A stretch of DNA of 64,000 nt from positions 124,001 to 188,000 of the forward strand of contig NZ_CAMQZG010000001.1 of assembly GCF_947039605.1 (NCBI RefSeq). Reading direction: 5' to 3'. The translations under genes and the position numbers were made by a program. The DNA comes from an uncultured Clostridium sp. (GTDB lineage Bacteria > Bacillota > Clostridia > Clostridiales > Clostridiaceae). Below are positions 57,498 to 64,000 of the stretch, piece by piece (the stretch's first letter is position 1; each line of letters starts with the position of its first letter). The notes under the pieces are model-generated. The model was not told the origin of the DNA, ran no database searches, and saw only the letters and a program-made list of their open reading frames with translations.

Positions 57498-58253
57498 TCA
57501 TATAAAACTTAAAACTAAAGATTTTATTAATAAATGCCATCCATCTACCATTACAAATAAAAGCAACTTAAAAGGCAGTGATATCATAACTGGAGGTAAC
57601 ATCATCATCCCCATAGACATCAGAACACTTGCTACAACCATATCTATAACTAAGAATGGAAGATAAATTAAAAATCCTATTTCAAATGCTGTTTTAAGTT
57701 CACTTATAATAAAAGCTGGAACTACAACAGTTAACGGAACATTTTCTCTTGTTAAATTTGTTTTATCCATTTTTGACATATCTACAAAAAGTTCTAAATC
57801 TTTTTTTCTTGTTTCTTTAAGCATGAAACTTCTTATAGGTGCTGTCCCTTTTTCTATCGCAACTTCCTGTGTAATCTCATTATTCATATAAGGCTTTAAC
57901 GCATTTTCATTTATATCTGTGACAACTGGTGCCATTACAAATATAGTTGTAAAAAGTGCAAGTCCTACTAAAACCTGACTAGGTATTGCTTGTTGTGCCC
58001 CTATTGCACTTTTAAAGAATGATAAAACAACTGCTATTCTTGTGAAACAACTCATCATTATTAAGAATGATGGAAGTAAAGTAAGCATTGTTAATACCAT
58101 CATAAGTTTAAGGCTTCCAACATATTCTTTTGGGCTATCCCCTAAAGAAATATTTATACTAGCCTCCTGTGCTGATACCCTTTGGCTATTAAATAAAATA
58201 ATAGCTAATAAACTAAATGCTAAAACCATAAAATACTTTTTCTTCTTCATCAT
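57498..58253 (-). CDS. fliP: Flagellar export protein FliP
   Basis: A 251-residue gate protein with a cleavable signal (KKKKYFMVLAFSLLAIILF, about 3-21, followed by SQRVSA), then four membrane segments and the family segments MMVLTMLTLLPSFLIMMSCF (53-72) and LMSMGMMMLPPVMISLPFKL (212-231). Confidence 0.97.
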   Translation of the reverse strand: MMKKKKYFMVLAFSLLAIILFNSQRVSAQEASINISLGDSPKEYVGSLKLMMVLTMLTLLPSFLIMMSCFTRIAVVLSFFKSAIGAQQAIPSQVLVGLALFTTIFVMAPVVTDINENALKPYMNNEITQEVAIEKGTAPIRSFMLKETRKKDLELFVDMSKMDKTNLTRENVPLTVVVPAFIISELKTAFEIGFLIYLPFLVIDMVVASVLMSMGMMMLPPVMISLPFKLLLFVMVDGWHLLIKSLVLSFI

Positions 58254-58254
58254 T

Positions 58255-58635
58255 CTACCTCTTAAATTTCACTAAAAATTTTCCTGTACTCTTTTTAAGC
58301 CCATCAATTCCGTTATTACATTTTACTGTCATCTCTTCATTGAACTTTTCTTTTTGATTCTCTATCTCTAGAATTTCTTCCTTTGATAAATCTTTTACTT
58401 TTTCCATACCTTTAACAGATGAGAGAACAACACTTCCTTCTTCCCCCATTTTAAAAACATAAATAGCCTCTGTTTTGCTTATTTGTGTTTTTTCAATTAT
58501 CTTTACATACTTTCCACTTGATAACTTATCCATTTTCTCTTTAGTTTTTCTTAGCAAAACTACTAATATTAATAGTAGCCCTGCTGAAAAAAATACTAAC
58601 TTAAATATAAAAAAGAAGTATTCTGTAAATCCCAT
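58255..58635 (-). CDS. fliO: FliO-like flagellar assembly protein
   Basis: A 126-residue protein with one N-terminal membrane segment (about 6-28) and a basic cytoplasmic part (VVLRKTKEKMDKLSSGK, KIIEKTQISKTEAIYVFKMG). FliO is poorly conserved; the call rests on the membrane layout, the short strand-rich domain and the place before fliP. Confidence 0.75.
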   Translation of the reverse strand: MGFTEYFFFIFKLVFFSAGLLLILVVLLRKTKEKMDKLSSGKYVKIIEKTQISKTEAIYVFKMGEEGSVVLSSVKGMEKVKDLSKEEILEIENQKEKFNEEMTVKCNNGIDGLKKSTGKFLVKFKR

Positions 58636-58657
58636 GCTGCCTCTCCTCTTGTGTATA

Positions 58658-59146
58658 TTATTGAATTAAAAAGCTTTGGAAGTAAGCATCTACTATTGTA
58701 GAGTCTACCTTTAACTGTTTGTTAAGCTCTTTTACAAGCTCATTTTTTAGTCCATCTAAATCTTTTAATTGTTCTTCTGTTCTTCCTTTTAAATAAGTTA
58801 TAGTTGCATCCCTTAACACAACTATATTTTTATCTAATTCTTCTATAAACTTTTCATCTTCAATATTATAAGCAACTGTTACATTTGCTTTTATATATCG
58901 CTTAGTACCAACCTCAGCAAGATTTACTATAAAATCCTCACCAAGTGGAAGATGTTCTGTTTCTATAATTTTTTCAGCTTCCTTAACTACTTTATCTCCT
59001 GCTTTATCACTATTTTTATTCATCATAAATGATACACTCATAAAAGTAATCACAAATGTTAAAATAAGAAATACACTACCTATAAGCATCATTTTTTTAG
59101 TAGTCATTCCGCTTGATTTTTTATCTCCATTTTTATCTTTAGCCAA
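58658..59146 (-). CDS. fliL: Flagellar basal body protein FliL
   Basis: A 162-residue inner-membrane protein with one segment (about 19-42) and a periplasmic domain ending in VDAYFQSFLIQ, the usual FliL tail. FliL works with the stator units, and here it directly follows motB. Confidence 0.92.
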   Translation of the reverse strand: MAKDKNGDKKSSGMTTKKMMLIGSVFLILTFVITFMSVSFMMNKNSDKAGDKVVKEAEKIIETEHLPLGEDFIVNLAEVGTKRYIKANVTVAYNIEDEKFIEELDKNIVVLRDATITYLKGRTEEQLKDLDGLKNELVKELNKQLKVDSTIVDAYFQSFLIQ

Positions 59147-59167
59147 ATTAATCCCTCCCTCAAAAAA

Positions 59168-59893
59168 TTAATCATCTGAAGATACAAATAATACCGATAC
59201 TCGTCGGTTAGCACCTCTGCCCTGTGGTGTACTATTATCAGCTATTGGCTTATACTCTCCATAACCTACTGCTGATAATCTACTAGCTTCTACTTTCTTA
59301 CCCTCTATAAAATATCTAACAACATTTACTGACCTCTCTACTGAAAGTTCCCAGTTACTTTGTCCATTTCTATTTAAAGGAATATTATCTGTATGACCTT
59401 CAATTTCAACATCCCCTGTTGTTTTTAATATTACTTCCGAAATTTTATCTAATATTGCTGTATTACTAAATTTTGATTCACCAGACTTAAATAAGACATT
59501 TTCTCCAAGTTGTAACATTATCCCATCTTTTGTTCTTTCAAGCGTAATACTACTCTCTAATTTATTTTCTTCTATATATCGCTTTAACTCTTCATATGTA
59601 TAATCTTCTTCTGACTCATTTGGAATTGTTGGAGTTTCTAATTCAGTTTCTCCACCTACAATAGGCACTTCTCCATCATGCAAATCAAATTCATGTATAG
59701 AATCTGCACTTTGCCCTTGAAACACTTCTTGAAATGCTACTGACATTTGCTTAATCTTTTCAGAATCAACCTCTGCCATTGAATATAGAAGTACAAAAAA
59801 AGTCATAAGAAGGGTCATAGTATCTGCAAAACTTGCAAGCCACCCACCACTTGCTTGAGGCTCTTCACTTTTTTTTCTTCTCTTTCTAGCCAT
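59168..59893 (-). CDS. motB: Flagellar motor stator protein MotB
   Basis: A 241-residue protein with one membrane segment carrying the proton-binding aspartate (Asp24 in FADTMTLLMTFF), a plug region, and a C-terminal OmpA-like peptidoglycan-binding domain (EIEGHTDNIPLN, NWELSVERS). It overlaps the motA stop by a base. Confidence 0.95.
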   Translation of the reverse strand: MARKRRKKSEEPQASGGWLASFADTMTLLMTFFVLLYSMAEVDSEKIKQMSVAFQEVFQGQSADSIHEFDLHDGEVPIVGGETELETPTIPNESEEDYTYEELKRYIEENKLESSITLERTKDGIMLQLGENVLFKSGESKFSNTAILDKISEVILKTTGDVEIEGHTDNIPLNRNGQSNWELSVERSVNVVRYFIEGKKVEASRLSAVGYGEYKPIADNSTPQGRGANRRVSVLFVSSDD

Positions 59894-60702
59894 TAATCAA
59901 TATCCCCTTCTTCCACTTTCTTACTTCTATTTAAATAAGCAAGCTTCTCTGTTGGTGTAAGATATGTAATTAATTTTTCTTCAACAACTCTTGGGTTAAC
60001 TCCTGCTTGTATTGAAAGTATCCCCTCTAGCATCATTTCTCTTCCTGAAACTTCTTTTTTACTTTTTAAGTCTAGGTTATTTGCTATTGGCAAAAATACT
60101 AAGTTAGCAAAAACTGAACCATAAAATGTTGTTATAAGCGAAATAGACATCCCTTCTGCTATTGCAGATGCATCTCCACCAAGGTTTGAAAGCATTTTTA
60201 TAAGACCTAAAAGGGTACCTACCATACCAAAAGCTGGTGCATACTCTCCCCAAGTTCTAAAAAGGGCAACTCCTTTTTTATGTCTTGCTTCCATTTGCTC
60301 TATTTCTAGTTCTAATATTTCTTGAATTGTTTCCCCATCAACTCCATCTACAACCATTTGAAGTCCTTTTTTCATATATAAATCTTCCAAAGAATTTACT
60401 TCTTCTTCTAATGATAAAAGTCCTTCTTTTCTAGCTTTTGTTGATATAATAGAAAACTTAGCAATAAGTTCTTCCCCTGAAGTTGTAATCTCTTTTGTAC
60501 TTTGCCCAAATAATTTACCTATTGATTTAATATCATTAATTGAATAAGTAATTAAAAGTGCTGCAAATGATCCCCCTATAGTTATTGCTAGAGATTGCAT
60601 GTCCCAGAATATTCCCAGACCAGACTCTCCCATCATCCCCCAAACTATCATTCCTACACCAAGTATTACACCGACAAAGGTAAGTGCATCTGATTTTTTC
60701 AT
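59893..60702 (-). CDS. motA: Flagellar motor stator protein MotA
   Basis: A 269-residue protein with four membrane segments and the family segments around GMVGTLLGLIKML and the cytoplasmic loop with the charged helix LEIEQMEARHKKG. With MotB it forms the torque-generating ion channel. Confidence 0.95.
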   Translation of the reverse strand: MKKSDALTFVGVILGVGMIVWGMMGESGLGIFWDMQSLAITIGGSFAALLITYSINDIKSIGKLFGQSTKEITTSGEELIAKFSIISTKARKEGLLSLEEEVNSLEDLYMKKGLQMVVDGVDGETIQEILELEIEQMEARHKKGVALFRTWGEYAPAFGMVGTLLGLIKMLSNLGGDASAIAEGMSISLITTFYGSVFANLVFLPIANNLDLKSKKEVSGREMMLEGILSIQAGVNPRVVEEKLITYLTPTEKLAYLNRSKKVEEGDID

Positions 60703-60719
60703 CTGATACTCCTCCTAAA

Positions 60720-60911
60720 TTAAAAATCACCCTTAAAAATTCTTTTCTTGAACCTAACAATTAAATCAATTACTTCATCAATTGATTCTGTAACTATATA
60801 TTTCTTACCATTACTAAGAGTTAACACAGTTTCTGGCACCGATTCCATCTTCTCTATATGGTCTGGATTTAAATAAAATTCTTTATTATTTAAAGCTGTT
60901 AATATAATCAT
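60720..60911 (-). CDS. flbD: FlbD family protein
   Basis: A 63-residue FlbD protein, starting MIILTALNNKEFYLNPDHIE. It is common between flgE and motA in Firmicutes. The role is not known in detail; Borrelia and Bacillus versions are linked to hook or motor gene clusters only by position. Confidence 0.9.
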   Translation of the reverse strand: MIILTALNNKEFYLNPDHIEKMESVPETVLTLSNGKKYIVTESIDEVIDLIVRFKKRIFKGDF

Positions 60912-60934
60912 CCTTTTCCCTCTCTTTATACTAC

Positions 60935-60955
60935 TAGGGAGTTTTAAACTCCCTA
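60935..60955 (-). other. Hairpin between flgE and flbD
   Basis: TAGGGAGTTT pairs with AAACTCCCTA around one central base, 20 bases before flbD. No T run follows on the minus strand, so it is more likely an RNA stability or processing site than a terminator. Confidence 0.5.
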
Positions 60956-60992
60956 TAGCAAAATTAAAAATTATCTGATAATAAGATATTAA

Positions 60993-63593
60993 TTATCTTT
61001 TAAGGTTTATTATATCCTGTAGTATCTCATCACCTGTATTAATTATCTTTCCACTTGCTTGGAAAGCTCTAGTAGTTGTTATCATATCTGTGAATTGCTC
61101 TGCTAAATCAACATTTGACATCTCTACCATTCCTTGAATAGTCGATGCATATCCCTTTGAGTTATCCTCACCTGTTGTCCCAACTCCACTTCTAATAGTA
61201 GCATCACCTGAGTTAGCTGATTGTGAATAAAGATTTCCACCCATTTTTGAAAGACCCTCTGGGTTTTTAAAGTTAGCTATAGCAAGTTGACCTACTGCTG
61301 CAACTGAACCATCTTCTAAAATACAATTTATAACACCTTGTTGGTCAATATTAAATGATTTAACTCTAAGTTCTACATCACTTCCTGGCATTCTAACTGT
61401 ATCTGGAATTTTTAAAGTTTTAAGACCTTCATCATAAGCTTTAACATTTTGTGTACCATCAACAAAATTAATAATTCCATCTTCTGTTAAACTTTGTACT
61501 GGTGTCCCACCTATTATGTCTTCAGTGTCCGTAACTCCCATATTTTGTGGTTCTCCTGAAACTGTAACTCCTTGATTTATACCTTTTGCCTCTAAAGCTT
61601 TGTTTATAACATTAGTTACCGATCTTGCTGCATTATTACCTACATTCGTAAAATCTCCACTTAGCACAATAGTTTTATCTGTTTCAGATATTTTTGCATC
61701 TATTGCTGTGTTCTGAGAAATATCTCCCATCACTACTTTGTATCCATTTAAAGCTGCACCTTCGTCAAAAGCAAAATCGAATCCAAATACTGATTGATTT
61801 TCTGGTGATCTAAACTCTGCTCCACCATCAATCATTTCTGACTCAGAATCCATATCAATCTTAGCTCTACCTGAGATAGTAACACCTTCAAAATTCGGAT
61901 TATTTAATTCTGTTTTTAATAAATCATTTATTTTATTTTCTAATGTATCTGAGTCTAACATTCCACTATCAAGGAAGTTTCCAGATATTCTAATAGTTTC
62001 TATTTTTCCATTTTTCGAAATTATTTCTGTATCATCTACACTACCTTCAATATCTACGATCTCAAAGTTAATTCCATTTAATTCTTCACCTTTAGGGAAC
62101 TTTATGCTAAATCCACCAACTTCTATTTGCTCTGGTGCAGTCTTATTAGCTCCCTCTTTTACACTGTAAGTTTTCCCACCAAAACCATCTAAATTAATTT
62201 CATTTACAGCTACATCTGGGAACCACTTTTTTATATTCTCAAGAACCTGAGCTTCATCTGTTGCTGCATCTTTATAATCAATCGTAATAGTTTTTTCATT
62301 TCTATTTATATCAGTTTCAAATTTATCACCTTTACTCACTACAAACTTATAACCATTTAATGCTCCCATATTTTCTGATAAAATATCCTTATCAAATCCT
62401 ATCAAAACTTTATCATTATCATCTACAACATTAGATGGTTGCTTTCCATTTTCTCCACCATCAACTTCACTTTTAATCCCTGGAATTTGTGCTGGGTTTC
62501 CTATAACTTCTACAGTTTGATTAAAACTTTTTGGAAGTGCTGCATTTACTGCATCTAGTATCATATTTTTATCTATTGCAGATGCATCTAAGAAGTTAGC
62601 ATTTATAGTAACAACTTTTTGATCTTCATCAAAATCTGCACTTGCTTTATCTGCTTGAATATCTCCTATTTTAAATGTATATCCATTAAAATCAGAACCC
62701 TCTGTGAATGTAAATGTCATTCCCATAAGTGATACTGAATTTGGTGAGGTTGCATCTGAACCCCCTTCAACTCTATCGCTTCCTAAATTATTAAACTCTG
62801 GAATTTTGCCAAAAACATTCATTCTTTGTGATATTCCAGCAGTTGAAAGTGCTTTATTTGCAGCATTTTCAATGGCATCTACTTCTATAGTAGAACCTTT
62901 TGAAAAATCACCACTAATTTTTATTACTTTGCTTTCTTTATCAACAATCGCATCCGTCACAGTCCCAGGCCCTACAGCTCCAAGCTCTACTTTATATCCA
63001 TTAAGTTGTGACCCTGGGCCAAATCTTATGTCAAGTTCTCTTAGTTTTACTGCCTCTGGAGAATTCCCTGTTGGCGCCACTGCATTATCATCATTTGTTA
63101 CAGGGTATCCCATTACTCTATAACCATCAGATGTTAAAAGATTTCCAGCTTGGTCTAAAATAAATGTACCAGCTCTTGTATACATCATTTCACTTCCACT
63201 ATCATTTGAAGAAAGTGTATGTGAACCTGGCTTATGACTTACTTGTAAATCATCATTTTCAAAAACTTCTGGTCCTTTACTTACCATAAAGAATCCACCG
63301 CCATCTAGTGCTAAGTCAAGATTTCTCCCTGTAGGTTGAAGCATTCCTTGAGTCATAACTGTATCAATACTTGCAAGCTGAACTCCTAGACCTACTTGCT
63401 GTGAGTTTACTCCCCCTTGACTTGCAGTTGGTGCTGTGGCATCTGCCATATTCTGTGATAGCATATCTTGAAACTTAACTGTTGATGCCTTGAACCCTGT
63501 AGTTCCAAGGTTAGCAATATTATTACCTATAACATCTAATTTTGTTTGATTGACCTTCATACCTGATATTCCTGAATACATTGACCTTAACAT
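60993..63593 (-). CDS. flgE: Flagellar hook protein FlgE with five internal repeats
   Basis: An 866-residue hook protein, about twice the usual size. The terminal parts are normal FlgE: SGMKVNQTKLDVIGNNIANL at the start (10-29) and MSNVDLAEQFTDMITTTRAF near the end (825-844). Between residues about 178 and 698 are five repeat units of roughly 93-110 residues, each with an LNGY-type core (at 197, 302, 412, 505, 615), a strand rich in SGDF/SGNF and, in most copies, a (D/E)GG turn. They replace or extend the variable surface (D2) domain. One cysteine (757) is present. It follows the TIGR02530 gene. Confidence 0.95.
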   Translation of the reverse strand: MLRSMYSGISGMKVNQTKLDVIGNNIANLGTTGFKASTVKFQDMLSQNMADATAPTASQGGVNSQQVGLGVQLASIDTVMTQGMLQPTGRNLDLALDGGGFFMVSKGPEVFENDDLQVSHKPGSHTLSSNDSGSEMMYTRAGTFILDQAGNLLTSDGYRVMGYPVTNDDNAVAPTGNSPEAVKLRELDIRFGPGSQLNGYKVELGAVGPGTVTDAIVDKESKVIKISGDFSKGSTIEVDAIENAANKALSTAGISQRMNVFGKIPEFNNLGSDRVEGGSDATSPNSVSLMGMTFTFTEGSDFNGYTFKIGDIQADKASADFDEDQKVVTINANFLDASAIDKNMILDAVNAALPKSFNQTVEVIGNPAQIPGIKSEVDGGENGKQPSNVVDDNDKVLIGFDKDILSENMGALNGYKFVVSKGDKFETDINRNEKTITIDYKDAATDEAQVLENIKKWFPDVAVNEINLDGFGGKTYSVKEGANKTAPEQIEVGGFSIKFPKGEELNGINFEIVDIEGSVDDTEIISKNGKIETIRISGNFLDSGMLDSDTLENKINDLLKTELNNPNFEGVTISGRAKIDMDSESEMIDGGAEFRSPENQSVFGFDFAFDEGAALNGYKVVMGDISQNTAIDAKISETDKTIVLSGDFTNVGNNAARSVTNVINKALEAKGINQGVTVSGEPQNMGVTDTEDIIGGTPVQSLTEDGIINFVDGTQNVKAYDEGLKTLKIPDTVRMPGSDVELRVKSFNIDQQGVINCILEDGSVAAVGQLAIANFKNPEGLSKMGGNLYSQSANSGDATIRSGVGTTGEDNSKGYASTIQGMVEMSNVDLAEQFTDMITTTRAFQASGKIINTGDEILQDIINLKR
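61494..63062 (-). repeat. Five diverged repeat units inside flgE
   Basis: Protein-level repeats covering FlgE residues about 178-700. Junctions are marked by a Ser/Ala/Gln-Pro pair (TSPN, QPSN, APEQ, SPEN). DNA copies are diverged, so the expansion is not recent. Confidence 0.8.
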
Positions 63594-63678
63594 TTAAAAA
63601 TCCCCCTAAAATTGATTTGCATTAATTAACTTTATTTCAATCATTCCATAAAGTTTTAAGCCTCCATATTGGTCCAGC

Positions 63679-64000
63679 TTATAAAATTACTGCACTATCT
63701 ATATTTGTAAATACATTATCATCTGCCCTATTCTTGTGAACTGCTGTTATTATTATATTATTTTCTATACTTGCAACAATCGCAGAATCTCTATAAACAA
63801 TAACTGTATTTTTCGACCCTTTTTTCTTAGCTTTTTCCATAGCATTTTCTATATTTTTATAATCTCTATCTGTAAACCCAAGCTCTCTAAGCCTTTCACT
63901 TGCATGCTTTGAAACTTTAAAGCTATAACCATTGTTGTCAGTAAGCTTGCCATTTAATATTTCAGAAAAACTACTTTCCTCTTTATTAATCTGAATTTTA
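63679..64000 (-). CDS. TIGR02530-type flagellar operon protein, 5' end outside the window
   Basis: The last 106 residues of a protein with FKVSKHASERLRELGF and VFTNIDSAVIL at the C-terminus, the signature of the small conserved protein between flgD and flgE in Firmicutes flagellar operons. It may act in hook assembly. The start lies beyond position 64000. Confidence 0.85.
   Translation of the reverse strand, partial: KIQINKEESSFSEILNGKLTDNNGYSFKVSKHASERLRELGFTDRDYKNIENAMEKAKKKGSKNTVIVYRDSAIVASIENNIIITAVHKNRADDNVFTNIDSAVIL

Noticed and set aside
57259..57540. A 93-codon frame overlapping fliQ on the same strand
   Set aside because: It lies out of frame in fliQ and fliP, which are clear; its product is rich in Asn, Arg and Ser without a fold.

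Overview
The window comes from a very AT-rich, spore-forming, flagellated low-GC Gram-positive bacterium of the class Clostridia. It carries spoIIA/sigF, spoVACDE, gpr, spoIIP, yqfCD and a CotS-type coat protein together with a large flagellar export, motor and hook cluster. A FliR-FlhB fusion and a gene order close to that of Clostridium/Peptostreptococcaceae flagellar loci support the class, but the genus cannot be fixed from the sequence alone. I see no tRNA, rRNA, CRISPR array, insertion sequence or prophage. Nearly all genes lie on the minus strand; the only plus-strand genes are cotS-like, rpsT, one orphan gene (42766-43170) and ppaC.

Region 1 (1-31 kb) is the classic Firmicutes housekeeping and stress neighbourhood, read right to left: rpsT and gpr-spoIIP, a small exported protein, lepA, an unknown 88-residue protein, hemW, the CIRCE-controlled hrcA-grpE-dnaK-dnaJ operon, prmA-rsmE-mtaB, hinT, rpsU-yqeY, yqfC-yqfD-pgpH-ybeY-dgkA/PAP2-cdd-era-recO, a DUF4342 protein, a CcpN-like regulator, ppdK and dnaG. 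Compared with the order known from Bacillus, phoH, glyQS and the PPDK regulatory gene are missing from their usual places, and a cotS-like gene has been placed between ppdK and dnaG.

Region 2 (30-42 kb) is a sporulation and DNA-uptake block. A Lon-type protein whose AAA module looks degenerate stands in front of spoIIAA-spoIIAB-sigF. A forespore-type promoter then leads into spoVAC-spoVAD-spoVAE. These are followed by a P-type ATPase homologue that has lost its phosphorylated aspartate and other catalytic motifs, a ComEC without the C-terminal hydrolase domain, and holA. Region 3 (41.8-47.6 kb) holds deoC, an orphan plus-strand gene, an intact Ca-type P-type ATPase, and a CBS/DRTGG-regulated pyrophosphatase.

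Region 4 (47.6-64 kb) is one long flagellar operon, read right to left: a TIGR02530-type protein, flgE with five internal repeats, flbD, motA, motB, fliL, fliO-like, fliP, fliQ, fliR-flhB, flhA, flhF, flhG, a PilZ protein, fliA, a SwrB-like gene, a 74-codon membrane-protein gene that appears to start with AUU, and two rod genes (FlgF/FlgG type). C-ring and chemotaxis genes are not in this stretch.

The most unusual observations are the dead P-type ATPase joined to the spoVA region, the protease-intact but ATPase-degenerate Lon homologue before spoIIA, the repeat-expanded hook protein, the AUU-start membrane gene, and a perfect hairpin that hides the spoIIP ribosome binding site.
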